From: Nonomuraea maritima
GTDB taxonomy: Bacteria; Actinomycetota; Actinomycetes; Streptosporangiales; Streptosporangiaceae
NCBI RefSeq assembly: GCF_900100395.1
Contig: NZ_FNFB01000007.1
Location: forward strand, 186,001-250,000
Reading direction: 5' to 3'
Length of the DNA stretch: 64,000 nucleotides
This document shows positions 55,780-64,000 of the stretch, piece after piece. The position numbers and the translations under genes were made by a program. Under the pieces are notes generated by a model. That model was not told where the DNA came from. It saw only the letters and a program-made list of their open reading frames with translations, and did not search any database. The number at the start of each line of letters is the position of its first letter. The first letter of the stretch is position 1.

Positions 55780-56436
55780 TCAGAGGCCGTGGATGCGGCG
55801 GCCGCTGATCTGCTGGGGTGTGACGCGGATGTACAGGTGGCGTTCGCCGCCCGCCCACGGCGTGACCTCGGCCTCGGCCACCGTCTCCCGTTCGTCGTCC
55901 GGAACGTGGTGGGCCGCGCCCTGCACGAGGACGCTCCAGCCCGTGTGCTGAGCCTCGTCGATCCGGTCCACCTGGAAACCGATCTTGATCTCCACGCCTT
56001 CCAGCCCGGTCCGCAGGTCCTGGTCCATGGGGCCGCCCCGCGCCGTACGGAAGACGATGGAGCCCTCGTGGAGCGTGTAGTTGACGGGCAGCACCGTCGG
56101 CCCGTGCGGGCCGTTGAACGCCACGCGTCCGATGCCGCCCGGCGTGATGAGGCGCAGGCACTCGTCGGGCTCCAGCACCTCCAGCACCGGTTCCGCCAGG
56201 CCGGGCCCCTGGCCCGGCGGGCGGTCGCGGCCACCGCCGAGCAGGTCCTCCACGCTGGTCTCCAGCGCTTTCGCCAGCCGGTTCACCGTGCCCCGGTCGG
56301 GGGTGCGCAGGTGGTCCTCCAGGTACTGGACGTATCCGGCCGACATGTCGGCGCGGTCGGCGACCTGGTCCAGCGTGAGGCCGAGCCTCGTACGGTGATG
56401 GGTGATGCGACGCCCGAAGTCGCCAGTGTGTGTCAT
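55780..56436 (-). CDS. XRE helix-turn-helix fused to a PNPOx-like flavin domain
   Basis: A 218-residue fusion. Residues about 8-66 are an XRE helix-turn-helix (RRITHHRTRLGLTLDQVADRA split, MSAGYVQYLEDH). Residues about 85-218 form a PNPOx split barrel (GGIGRVAFNGPHGPTVLPVNY, GWSVLVQGAAHHV). A DNA-binding domain joined to a probable FMN-binding domain suggests a redox- or flavin-responsive regulator. It is divergent from the Acg-like gene with DevR-like sites in the shared 150-bp spacer, and convergent with the nucleotidyltransferase gene. Confidence 0.9.
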   Translation of the reverse strand: MTHTGDFGRRITHHRTRLGLTLDQVADRADMSAGYVQYLEDHLRTPDRGTVNRLAKALETSVEDLLGGGRDRPPGQGPGLAEPVLEVLEPDECLRLITPGGIGRVAFNGPHGPTVLPVNYTLHEGSIVFRTARGGPMDQDLRTGLEGVEIKIGFQVDRIDEAQHTGWSVLVQGAAHHVPDDERETVAEAEVTPWAGGERHLYIRVTPQQISGRRIHGL

Positions 56437-56494
56437 GAGCCTGCCCTCCGTGGTGACGACTGAGACCTACCCAGTCAGCGGCCGGATCCCCGTG

Positions 56495-56531
56495 GGGCCG
56501 GACGGCCCCTCACCTGGGTGCCGAAGGTCCC
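56495..56531. promoter_or_regulatory. Tandem DevR-box-like sites between XRE-PNPOx and Acg-like genes
   Basis: GGGACCTTCGGCAC (minus strand, 56518-56531) matches the hsp20 upstream site for its first ten bases. GGGCCGGACGGCCC at 56495-56508 is a weaker palindrome with its centre 23 bp away. The pair is 55-91 bp from the Acg-like start and 59-95 bp from the XRE-PNPOx start. Confidence 0.55.
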
Positions 56532-56586
56532 TGCACAGGGACGGGCCGCGCGGCGTCAGTGGTTTCGTGACCTCTGGAGGTGCACC

Positions 56587-57321
56587 GTGAGCATCGGCTC
56601 GGCGGAGCAGGCGCTGGAGGCGGCGGTGGAGGCCGGCCGCTGGGCGCCGTCCGTCCACAACACCCAGCTCTGGACGTTCGCCGTCCGCGGAAAGCAGATC
56701 AGCCTGCGCGCCGACACCGCCAGGAAGCTGCCGGTGAGCGATGCCTCCGGCAGGGAGATGCTGATCAGCTGCGGCGCCGCCCTGTTCACCATGCGTACGG
56801 CGCTGCGGCGCGACGGCTACGACACCGTCGTCCGGGTCCTGCCCGATCCCGACAGGCCCGGCCTGCTCGCGACGATCGGCTCCGGCGGGCGGATCGAGGC
56901 GGACGAGCACACGCGGCTCCTCGACGCCCAGATCACGCGCCGCCACACCCATCGAGCCGGCTTCGCCGACGTCCCGGTCCCCGGGCGGCTGATCGACTCA
57001 CTGGTCAAGGCAGCCATGATCGAGGGCGCCCGACTGACGCCCGTCCTCTCACCGGCCGCCGTCGACGTGCTCGCCGCGCTGACCCGGGCGGCGCAGGGCG
57101 TGCAGAGCCAGGACCAGCGGTTCGGGCTGGAGATCATCCGCTGGGCGAGGCTGCCTGGCAGCACCCGCGCCGACGGCGTCACCGCCGACGCCAAGGAGTG
57201 CCCCCGCTGTCCGACGTCCTGCGGTGACCGACGCCCGGCGCCGTGCCGCGGGAGCAGGCGCAGGGCCGTCCTGCGTGGCGCCACGCTGAGGGCCGTGCAC
57301 GCCTGGCAGGTCCTGCCCTGA
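56587..57321 (+). pseudogene. Acg-type nitroreductase, truncated and joined to a universal stress protein fragment
   Basis: GTG 56587 with GGAGG upstream begins SIGSAEQALEAAVEAG, then RWAPSVHNTQLWTFAV and ITRRHTHRAGFADVPVP, the Acg (Rv2032-like) nitroreductase signature. Family members are about 320-330 residues; here similarity fades after about residue 200 (DGVTADA). The frame then carries a Cys/Arg-rich stretch and ends RGATLRAVHAWQVLP, which matches the start of a second UspA domain (compare SRLRAVHAWQLP in the neighbouring stress protein). This is best explained by a deletion joining an acg gene to a usp gene. The FMN-binding C-terminal half is lost, so enzymatic activity is unlikely. 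Confidence 0.72.
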
Positions 57322-57328
57322 CGTGTCG

Positions 57329-58351
57329 CTACACGACGCGGCCGCTCCACGAAGATCCCGCCGCCTTGTGGACCTGAGCCAGCTCGCCGTCGAAGTACGG
57401 CGACGCACTGGTGTCGTAACGCTGGTCGCCATCGGTGTCGGCGACGCTGATGGTGATGCCGTTCAGATGGCCGATGCCGTCCTGGTAGTGGAGGATCCAC
57501 GACGAGCCGAGGGCGCCTTCGCCGGTGAACGAGGACTTGACGGCAACGAGCGCCTCGGCCGGCAGACCTGGCACCGCCGCGGAGACCGTCTCGCCACGGG
57601 ACGACTCGAGCCTTTCTCCTGAGTACGGCCGCTTGCCGTCGGGGTGGGCACCGGCCGGGTAGCCGAAGACGTCGACCCGGTCTCCGAGCGGCTGGCTCCA
57701 GGCCAGGCCCAGCGCGTTGACCCGGTCACCGAGCCGTCCGGCATCGGCCGGCTCGCCCTCGGCAGTGGCGATGACGCCGTTGTAGACGGTGGCGAAGGCG
57801 TAGTCGTCGTCGAAGTCGTGATAGACGCCGAACTCGTAGTCGGAGAAAGCCTGCTTCCCGACGTAGAGCCCCGAAGGAATCACGCCGTCGGAGTAACCGG
57901 GGACGAACACCCACTTGGCGAGCGTGCTGTCTCGGGTGATGTCGTAGACGCAGTGTCCAGCGGTGGCGACCAGGTTGCGGTACTGCGACTGCACGGCGGT
58001 GCCCGTGCACCAGTGCGGCTGACCGTCGGAGGTGACGAAGAAGACCTTGCCGGAAGCGGTGGGCGTCCTGCCGCCCGCGCCGCCGGGCTGCGGCGCGATC
58101 ATGCCCGGCTTGGTGTCTCCGGGAGCCCCGGGGCCCGGCAGGACCTCGCCGGTGACGGCGGTCTGGACGCCGTACGGGGTGGCGTTCCGCAAGTTGGCCC
58201 CGCCGTCCGCGAACCAGTAGGACACGACGTCCTGAGCGGCCGTCATGGTGGACGCCAACGGATTCGTCGCCACGCCGGCCGCCGACGCCCGGGCGGTCAT
58301 GAGGCCGGAGGCCAGCGCCCCGACGACGAGCACGCTCAACATACGCTTCAT
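57329..58351 (-). CDS. Secreted trypsin-fold (S1/V8-like) protease-related protein
   Basis: A 340-residue exported protein. A signal peptide (MKRMLSVLVVGALASGLMTA) and a propeptide-like region precede the protease domain. The catalytic His is in VATAGHCVYD near residue 147, and a HDFDDDYAFATVYNG segment provides a likely Asp. The Ser region reads TGEGALGSSWILHYQDG, where relatives have a TGGSSGGPW pattern; the nucleophile position is therefore unclear and the enzyme may be altered or inactive. AGGGGAAA precedes ATG 58351. It converges with the Acg-like pseudogene at only 7 bp spacing. Confidence 0.85.
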   Translation of the reverse strand: MKRMLSVLVVGALASGLMTARASAAGVATNPLASTMTAAQDVVSYWFADGGANLRNATPYGVQTAVTGEVLPGPGAPGDTKPGMIAPQPGGAGGRTPTASGKVFFVTSDGQPHWCTGTAVQSQYRNLVATAGHCVYDITRDSTLAKWVFVPGYSDGVIPSGLYVGKQAFSDYEFGVYHDFDDDYAFATVYNGVIATAEGEPADAGRLGDRVNALGLAWSQPLGDRVDVFGYPAGAHPDGKRPYSGERLESSRGETVSAAVPGLPAEALVAVKSSFTGEGALGSSWILHYQDGIGHLNGITISVADTDGDQRYDTSASPYFDGELAQVHKAAGSSWSGRVV

Positions 58352-58624
58352 TGCGTTTCCCCTGTCTTCCGCAGAGCAGCCGACGGCACCGTAAGGGGCC
58401 GCGGCCAAAACAGCGATCATGCTACGTGGCGCTCCTGACAAGATCCACCTCTTTTTCGAACTCACGATCGATTCCAGGTTGTCCGGGTGCCTGCGGTTCG
58501 CAGGCGCGTAGGGCCACGACGTCCGGCGACGTGCGACACGGGTGGATGCCGGCGCCCTGGCAAGCGATCACCGGGCGCGTCATCAAGTCCCAATGGTTAT
58601 GTTTTGTCACTACGATCTCCGCTC
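58352..58624. other. Spacer between divergent protease-like and mucin-like genes
   Basis: This 273-bp spacer holds both divergent promoters. GCCTGC/GCAGGC at 58489-58505 forms a small hairpin. An AT-richer stretch at 58590-58620 (including TTATGTTTTG) is the likely promoter of the rightward operon, with a -10-like TACGAT at 58612-58617 close enough to GTG 58625 to allow leaderless translation. No gene was recognised. Confidence 0.4.
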
Positions 58625-59251
58625 GTGCCCCTAGAGCATCACCGCCCAGAGCAGCCCACCACGGTCGTCGTCGAGCCACCGTCCGCGGCCGTCTTCGTCG
58701 ACGGAAGCGGTCGTCGCCGGCGACTCATCATGGTCGCGTCGATCGCCGGAGCCGTGGCCGTGCTCGCGCTGCTGGCCGTCGTCGTCGGCGGGCTGTTGTC
58801 CGGGACGACGTTGTCGGTGAGCGGTTGGCCGGGGGACCAGCCCAGCGGGCCCGCCGGCACCGCCCCGCCTGACCGTCCGAGCCCCACGGCGACGCCCCGC
58901 CGCACCGTCCAGGCGAGCCGGCCGCCGGTGGCGAGTCGAACCCCGACAAGCTCGGTGAAGGCGGAGCCGCGCAGGACGCGCACGGCCGCACCGACCAGGG
59001 CGCAGGAGGAGCCTCTGCAGGCACGCGTCACAGGACCTGTGGAACGCCCCACCACCGAGCGACCCAGCACCGACCCGGAGAGCTCGGCGAGCGCTGAGCC
59101 GACCAGCGAGCCGACCGGCGGAGAGAGCAGCGGGCCCGAACCCACCGAAGAGCCCACGCCGACCGGGTCGGCAACGGTGGAGCCCGACCGTCCCGGCCGC
59201 GGCAACCCCCCGGGACATGACCCCGGCAAGACCAGAGGGCCCAAGGAATGA
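58625..59251 (+). CDS. Single-pass membrane protein with Pro/Thr/Ser/Glu-rich extracellular region
   Basis: A 208-residue protein. A short cytoplasmic part ending DGSGRRRRL precedes one transmembrane helix at about 38-59 (IAGAVAVLALLAVVVGGLL). A low-complexity extracellular region of Pro, Thr, Ser, Arg and Glu follows (TPRRTVQASRPPVASRTPT, PTSEPTGGESSGPEPTEEP). No catalytic domain is seen. It starts at GTG 58625 without a clear ribosome-binding site. The stop overlaps the start of the deacetylase-glycosyltransferase gene by four bases (ATGA), so the two are co-translated. It might organise the enzyme or polymer at the surface (inference). Confidence 0.75.
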   Translation: MPLEHHRPEQPTTVVVEPPSAAVFVDGSGRRRRLIMVASIAGAVAVLALLAVVVGGLLSGTTLSVSGWPGDQPSGPAGTAPPDRPSPTATPRRTVQASRPPVASRTPTSSVKAEPRRTRTAAPTRAQEEPLQARVTGPVERPTTERPSTDPESSASAEPTSEPTGGESSGPEPTEEPTPTGSATVEPDRPGRGNPPGHDPGKTRGPKE

Positions 59252-61584
59252 GCGGTCCCGACCGAACCAGGCCGCCGGTCCCCGCCTGGCAGGATCCCCG
59301 CCTGGCCGCCGGCCACCCGCCGCACCCGCAACCGTCGCACGAACGCCCGCTGCACGAACGCCCGCCGCACGAACGACAGTCGCGTAGGCGACCTCGCAGG
59401 CGAGCGGCGCGTCCGCGGTCGAACGGAGCGCCTCGGCCGGCCTCCCAGCGGAAGGATCCGCGGGGTCACTGGTTCCTGGTGGCCACCGGGCTGCTGCTGG
59501 TCGCCGTCATGCTCGTGCTCGACGGGTACGTGACCAACGTCGCGGGAGAGACGCAAGCGGTCCCGCCCGCGGTCGACCGTCCCAGACCCGACCTGTCACG
59601 GGCCCGCCGTGGCGGCCCGGTGCTGAACCTCACCGAAGGCGAACCGGCCAGTGCCCGCCTGCCCGTGCGTACGGTGGCCCTGACGTTCGACGACGGCCCC
59701 GATCCTGAGTGGACGCCGAAGGTGCTGGACGTGCTGCGCCGTCACGGTGCCAAGGCCACCTTCTTCGTGGTCGGCTCCAAGGTCGCCCAGCATCCCGAGC
59801 TGGCCCGGCGGATCGTCGCCGAGGGTCACGAGATCGGCAACCACACCTACACCCATGCCGATCTGGCAGCCGTACCGGCCTGGCGGCTGCGGCTGGAGCT
59901 GTCGCTGACGCAGCGGGCGCTGGCCGGCGCGACCGGGCTGCACACGACGCTGGTCCGCCCGCCGTACTCCTCGACGCCGGAGACCATCACCGTCCCTCAG
60001 TGGGACAGCATGCGCGCGGCGGCGGATCAGGGCTATCTGATCACGCTGACCGACCTGGACTCCATGGACTGGAGCCGCCCCGGTACGGACGAGATAGCCG
60101 CCGCGGCGCTCCCCGAGCGCGGGAGAGGCGCGGTCGTGATGATGCACGACGCGGGCGGCGACCGGCAGCAGACCGTCGAGGCCCTGGACCGCATGCTGGG
60201 AGAGCTCACCGCGCGTGGTTACCGGGCGGTCACCGTGACCGGCGCGCTGGGCATGCCGTCGGCGCACCAGCCGGCGGGAGAGGGGGAGCGGTTCGCGGGC
60301 GTGGCGTTCTCCTTCGCCCAGCGCGTCTCCGGCTGGTTCGTCACGGCCCTGTCGTGGGTGCTGTTCGCCGCCGGAGCGCTCACGCTGGGGCGGTTGACGT
60401 TCTTCGCGGTGCTCGCGATGGTGCACGCCCACCGCACCCGGGGCGGACGGCGACGCAAGGGGCGCGCCCCCGACTGGCCCACGCCGTCCCCGGTGACGGT
60501 GATCGTGCCCGCCTACAACGAGGAGGCCGGGATCCAGGCGACGGTACGGTCGCTCGTGACCACGTCCTACCAGGGCGAGGTGGAGGTGCTGGTCGTCGAC
60601 GACGGTTCGTCGGACGGCACCGCTGAGCTGGCCGCGGCGCTCGGCTACGGCAACGTACGGGTGATCACCAAACCGAACGGCGGCAAGCCCTCGGCGCTCA
60701 ACGTCGGCATCGCGCAGGCCTCGCACGAGATCCTGATCATGGTGGACGGTGACACCGTCTTCGAACCCGCCACGATCGGGCACCTCGTCCGCCAGCTCGC
60801 CGACCCCGCCGTCGGGGCGGTCAGCGGCAACACCAAGGTCGGCAACCGGCGCGGCATGATCGGGCGCTGGCAGCACATCGAGTACGTGATCGGCTTCAAC
60901 CTCGACCGGCGCGCGTTCGAGCTGCTGGACTGCATGGCGACCGTGCCGGGCGCGATCGGGGCGTTCCGCCGTTCGGCGCTGGTGGCGCTGGGCGGGGTGA
61001 GCACGGACACGCTCGCCGAGGACACCGACCTGACGATGGCGCTGTGCCGGTCCGGCTGGCGAGTGGTGTACGAGGAGAAGGCGCTGGCCTGGACGGAGGC
61101 TCCGACGACGCTCGGGCAGCTGTGGAAGCAGCGCTACCGCTGGTGCTACGGCACCCTGCAGGCCATGTGGAAGCATCGCGGGGCTCTGACGGAAAGCGCC
61201 CCCTTCGGCCGCCGCTGCCTGGGATACCTGACGCTGTTCCAGGTGGTGCTGCCGCTGCTCGCGCCCGTGGTGGACCTCATGGCCCTCTACAGCACGGTGG
61301 TGGGCGACCCGCTGCCGGTCGTCGCGGTGTGGGCGGGGTTCGTCGCGGTGCAGGCGCTGACCGGCTGGTACGCGCTGCGCCTCGACGGCGAGCGGGTCTC
61401 CGCGTTGTGGGTGCTGCCGCTGCAGCAGTTCGTCTACCGCCAGCTGATGTACCTCGTGGTGATCCAGTCGGTGGCCACCGCGATCCTCGGCGTACGGCTG
61501 CGCTGGCACACGATCAACCGCCAGGGCACGTTCAACACGCCGCCCACGGCACTGGGTGAGTCCGTCGGTGCGGTGCGCAGATGA
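59248..61584 (+). CDS. Bifunctional polysaccharide deacetylase - GT2 glycosyltransferase
   Basis: A 778-residue membrane protein. A His/Arg/Pro-rich cytoplasmic N-terminus (to about 72) and an anchor helix (about 75-92) precede an extracellular NodB deacetylase (about 140-330) with ALTFDDGPDPEW, GNHTYTHADL and RPPYSS metal/catalytic motifs. Further membrane helices (about 368-395) lead to a processive GT2 domain with VIVPAYNEE, VVDDGSSDGT, MVDGDTVF, AEDTDLT and QRYRWCYG (the Q-x-x-R-W motif), followed by more helices. One chain thus combines synthesis of a beta-linked polysaccharide, as in the PgaC or hyaluronan-synthase type, with removal of N-acetyl groups, as in PgaB/IcaB. The polymer is not determined. 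Confidence 0.93.
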   Translation: MSGPDRTRPPVPAWQDPRLAAGHPPHPQPSHERPLHERPPHERQSRRRPRRRAARPRSNGAPRPASQRKDPRGHWFLVATGLLLVAVMLVLDGYVTNVAGETQAVPPAVDRPRPDLSRARRGGPVLNLTEGEPASARLPVRTVALTFDDGPDPEWTPKVLDVLRRHGAKATFFVVGSKVAQHPELARRIVAEGHEIGNHTYTHADLAAVPAWRLRLELSLTQRALAGATGLHTTLVRPPYSSTPETITVPQWDSMRAAADQGYLITLTDLDSMDWSRPGTDEIAAAALPERGRGAVVMMHDAGGDRQQTVEALDRMLGELTARGYRAVTVTGALGMPSAHQPAGEGERFAGVAFSFAQRVSGWFVTALSWVLFAAGALTLGRLTFFAVLAMVHAHRTRGGRRRKGRAPDWPTPSPVTVIVPAYNEEAGIQATVRSLVTTSYQGEVEVLVVDDGSSDGTAELAAALGYGNVRVITKPNGGKPSALNVGIAQASHEILIMVDGDTVFEPATIGHLVRQLADPAVGAVSGNTKVGNRRGMIGRWQHIEYVIGFNLDRRAFELLDCMATVPGAIGAFRRSALVALGGVSTDTLAEDTDLTMALCRSGWRVVYEEKALAWTEAPTTLGQLWKQRYRWCYGTLQAMWKHRGALTESAPFGRRCLGYLTLFQVVLPLLAPVVDLMALYSTVVGDPLPVVAVWAGFVAVQALTGWYALRLDGERVSALWVLPLQQFVYRQLMYLVVIQSVATAILGVRLRWHTINRQGTFNTPPTALGESVGAVRR

Positions 61585-61762
61585 GCCCCCCGGCGCTGCG
61601 TTCTGGACGGTTCCGTATCAGCGAGGCTGACCCATCGTTTGAGGGCGGTTTGCCATAGGCGGCCGGCCGTAGGGGCACACCCACACGGGTGGAGACGCCT
61701 TCAGCATGTGCGCACCCGGCCGTATCGGGTCGAGTGATGCCTCATGAGGGCGTACGTGGCAG
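61585..61762. other. Spacer before the GAP-family gene
   Basis: A 178-bp GC-rich spacer on the plus strand between the deacetylase-glycosyltransferase gene and the GAP-family gene. It contains a GGCGGCCGGCCG motif near 61659 and is expected to hold the downstream promoter. No gene, hairpin with T-run or operator was recognised. Confidence 0.3.
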
Positions 61763-62410
61763 ATGGTAGACGTACTGGCCAGGGTCATGCCGATCGCGGT
61801 CGGCGTGGTCATCAGCCCGGTTCCGCTCATCGCCGCCATCCTCATCGTCAGCTCCCGGCGGGGCGCCGTGAACGGTGCCGCCTTCGCGCTCGGGTGGTTC
61901 GTCGGCGTCCTGGTCATCGTGCTCGTCCTCAGCCTGCTGGGGGTCGGCGGAGGCGAGCCGCCGGTCTTCTTCCACTGGATCAACCTGTTCCTGGGGCTGC
62001 TGCTGTGGTGGCTCGCCCGGCGGGAGTACCACAACCGGGAGAAGCGGGAACTGCCCGCGTGGCTGAGAGCCGTGGACGACCTCAAGCCGCACAACGCCGT
62101 CCTGTTCGGCCTGCTGGCCACGCTCGCCAATCCCAAGAACGTCCCGCTCGGGGCCGCGGCGGGAGTAATCCTGGCCAACTCCGCCCTCGGCGTGGCGCAG
62201 ACGCTGATCGCCTGTGCCGTCTTCGCCGCCGTCTGCTCGCTGGGGATGGTGCTGGCGACCGTTCTCCGGTTCACCCGCGCCGGCGCGGCGGCGCTGGGAA
62301 GGCTCAAGGATTGGCTGGTCGACGAGAGCCCGGGGATCACCATCGCGCTGTTGCTGGTGGTCGGCACACTCCTCATCGACAACTCCGTCGAAGCCATCAC
62401 CGGCCCGTGA
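61763..62410 (+). CDS. GAP-family (Sap/LysE-related) membrane protein
   Basis: A 215-residue protein with about six hydrophobic segments. VLARVMPIAVGVVISPVPLIA and LKPHNAVLFGLLATLANPKN are the two repeat signatures of the GAP family, whose mycobacterial namesake helps move glycopeptidolipids to the surface. Related to LysE-type exporters, it probably exports a small molecule or lipid. It is followed after 13 bp by the sulfatase gene, so the two form an operon. The cargo is unknown. Confidence 0.85.
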   Translation: MVDVLARVMPIAVGVVISPVPLIAAILIVSSRRGAVNGAAFALGWFVGVLVIVLVLSLLGVGGGEPPVFFHWINLFLGLLLWWLARREYHNREKRELPAWLRAVDDLKPHNAVLFGLLATLANPKNVPLGAAAGVILANSALGVAQTLIACAVFAAVCSLGMVLATVLRFTRAGAAALGRLKDWLVDESPGITIALLLVVGTLLIDNSVEAITGP

Positions 62411-62423
62411 AAGGGAGCAGACC

Positions 62424-64000
62424 GTGCGGGAGCAGTTCCGCGGGATCGTCGATCTCGACGTCCGTGACTCGCGGCAGGACTGGGCGCCTTATCTGGCCCC
62501 GCAGGCCAGGGCGGACGCGCCCAACGTCCTGTACGTCCTGTGGGACGACACCGGGATCGCGGCCTGGGACACCTTCGGCGGGCTCGTCGAGACGCCCAAC
62601 CTGACCCGTGTCGCCCGGCTGGGCCTGCGCTACACGCAGTGGCACACCACCGCGATGTGCTCACCGACCCGCGCTTCGCTGCTGACCGGACGCAATCACC
62701 ACAAGAACGGCGTGGCCACCGTCGTGGACTTCGCCATGGGCTTCCCCGGCGCCAACGCGGTGATCCCGCCGGAGAACGGCACCGTCGCCGAGGTGCTGGC
62801 GGAGAACGGCTACAACACCTACTGCCTGGGCAAATGGCATCTGACGCCGTCGTCGGAGCTGAGCATGGGGTCGTCGCGCCGCACCTGGCCGCTGGCGCGC
62901 GGCTTCGAGCGTTTCTACGGCTTCCACGGCGGGGAGACCAACCAGTTCTTCCCCCACCTGACCTACGACAGCCACTTCGTCGACCAGCCCTACGGCCCCG
63001 ACGAGGGGTATCACCTCAGCCGCGATCTCGTCGACAAGGCGATCGAGTTCATCCGCGACGGCAAGCAGGTGGCGCCGGACAAGCCCTGGTTCACCTACCT
63101 GGCCCTGGGCGCCACCCACGCGCCGCATCACGCGCCCCAGGAATGGATCGACAAATATCGCGGCAAGTTCGACATGGGGTACGACCGCTACCGCGAGATC
63201 GTCCTGGAGAACCAGAAGAGGCTGGGCATCGTCCCGCCCGACACCGAGCTGTCGCCGATGAACCCCTGGCCCAGCCCCGACGTCGTCACCGAACGCGACG
63301 AGGTCGCGCCCTGGGATTCCCTGAGTGACGGCCAGAAGCGAGTGTTCGCGCGCATGGCCGAGGCGTTCGCGGGTTTCTGCAGCTACACCGATCACGAGCT
63401 CGGACGGCTCATCGACTGTCTGGAGGAGTCGGGGCAGCTGGACAACACCATCATCGTGGTCATGTCGGACAACGGGGCCAGCGGTGAGGGAACGCCGCAC
63501 GGCTCGATCAACGAGAACAAGGGCTTCAACGGGTATCCGGAGGACCCGGCGGAGAACCTGGAGAAGATCGACAAGATCGGCACTCCGGAGGCCTACAACC
63601 AGTACCCGACCGGGTGGGCGTGGGCGTTCAACACGCCGTACAAGCTGTTCAAGCGCTTCTCCACGAACGGCGGCACGGTCGCTCCGGCGATCATCACCTG
63701 GGCGCGGGAGATGCGCGAGGTGGCGGGGCAGGTCCGCGACCAGTACCACCACGTCATCGACATCACCCCGACCGTCTACGACTGCCTCGGCATCACGGCG
63801 CCGCGGGTCGTCAAGGGGTACGCGCAGACCCCGCTGCAGGGGGTGAGCATGCGTTACAGCTTCGCCTCCGGCACGGTGGAGTCCACCAGGAGGACGCAGT
63901 ACCACGCCATGCTGGGCACCCGGTCCATCTATCACGACGGCTGGAAGGCGGTGGCCCGGCACGGCACGGGCACCGGCCACGGCGGTTTCGCCGACGACGA
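62424..64000 (+). CDS. Type I arylsulfatase, partial at the window end
   Basis: From GTG 62424 (AAGGGAG upstream) the frame stays open through the window end, giving at least 525 residues. The sulfatase signature CSPTRASLLTGR near residue 76 contains Cys-x-Pro-x-Arg, in which Cys is converted to formylglycine. Metal ligands appear as LWDDTG near the start and VMSDNGASGEG at about residue 348; GKWHLTP and THAPHHAP supply further active-site residues. There is no signal peptide, so it is cytosolic. It follows the GAP-family gene by 13 bp. Its substrate is unknown and the C-terminus is missing. Confidence 0.93.
   Translation, partial: MREQFRGIVDLDVRDSRQDWAPYLAPQARADAPNVLYVLWDDTGIAAWDTFGGLVETPNLTRVARLGLRYTQWHTTAMCSPTRASLLTGRNHHKNGVATVVDFAMGFPGANAVIPPENGTVAEVLAENGYNTYCLGKWHLTPSSELSMGSSRRTWPLARGFERFYGFHGGETNQFFPHLTYDSHFVDQPYGPDEGYHLSRDLVDKAIEFIRDGKQVAPDKPWFTYLALGATHAPHHAPQEWIDKYRGKFDMGYDRYREIVLENQKRLGIVPPDTELSPMNPWPSPDVVTERDEVAPWDSLSDGQKRVFARMAEAFAGFCSYTDHELGRLIDCLEESGQLDNTIIVVMSDNGASGEGTPHGSINENKGFNGYPEDPAENLEKIDKIGTPEAYNQYPTGWAWAFNTPYKLFKRFSTNGGTVAPAIITWAREMREVAGQVRDQYHHVIDITPTVYDCLGITAPRVVKGYAQTPLQGVSMRYSFASGTVESTRRTQYHAMLGTRSIYHDGWKAVARHGTGTGHGGFADD

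Noticed and set aside
58422..58679. An 85-residue minus-strand frame in the protease/mucin-like spacer
   Set aside because: It overlaps the start of the rightward operon, has no ribosome-binding site or recognisable domain, and its composition is that of non-coding GC-rich DNA.

Overview
The window is about 64 kb of very GC-rich DNA with dense, mostly short-spaced genes. It carries actinobacterial hallmarks: a SARP/AfsR-type regulator, MmyB-type XRE regulators, a SapA-like secreted protein, a SpoIIE-type phosphatase and a DevR/DevS system. Together these suggest a filamentous actinomycete, possibly of the Streptosporangiales; that placement is an inference. No rRNA, tRNA or CRISPR array was seen.

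Layout. (1) 1-920: the 5' part of a tnpB gene, a divergent small ribbon-helix-helix gene and a hairpin-rich element end that has cut off the 3' part of an XRE regulator gene. (2) 1.1-11.3 kb: small regulator/enzyme pairs, namely SDR, XRE/MFS efflux, NmrA-type reductase/HxlR, quinone oxidoreductase, a LuxR two-component pair and LysR/SDR. (3) 11.4-22.7 kb: a large secreted LamG protein followed by a 2059-residue RHS/YD-repeat protein, then a secreted glycerophosphodiester phosphodiesterase. (4) 23-29.8 kb: SARP-NB-ARC-TPR regulator, TetR/DHA2 efflux pair, SDR and an HD-domain protein. (5) 29.8-36.1 kb: a metal and oxalate block: Nramp transporter, small membrane protein and manganese oxalate decarboxylase, then a ZIP transporter, a two-domain multicopper oxidase and a TDT-family transporter. 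(6) 36.2-42.8 kb: DUF488, erythromycin-esterase-like protein, PAS-GAF-SpoIIE phosphatase, TetR/SGNH hydrolase and the SapA-like protein.

(7) 42.9-57.3 kb is the most coherent and interesting region. It looks like a dormancy (DevR/DosR) regulon gathered at one place: a DevR orthologue, CBS-BON proteins, a DevS-like GAF kinase that keeps the heme histidine, a P-type ATPase fused to a hemerythrin domain, universal stress proteins, an Hsp20, FMN-binding PNPOx-fold proteins and a damaged Acg-type nitroreductase. Five promoter regions carry paired GGGAC-type palindromes with centres 22-23 bp apart, resembling mycobacterial DevR boxes. This suggests that DevR controls most of the island.

(8) 57.3-64 kb: a secreted protease-like protein, a membrane-anchored Pro/Thr/Ser-rich protein coupled to a polysaccharide deacetylase-glycosyltransferase fusion, a GAP-family membrane protein, and a sulfatase that runs off the end.
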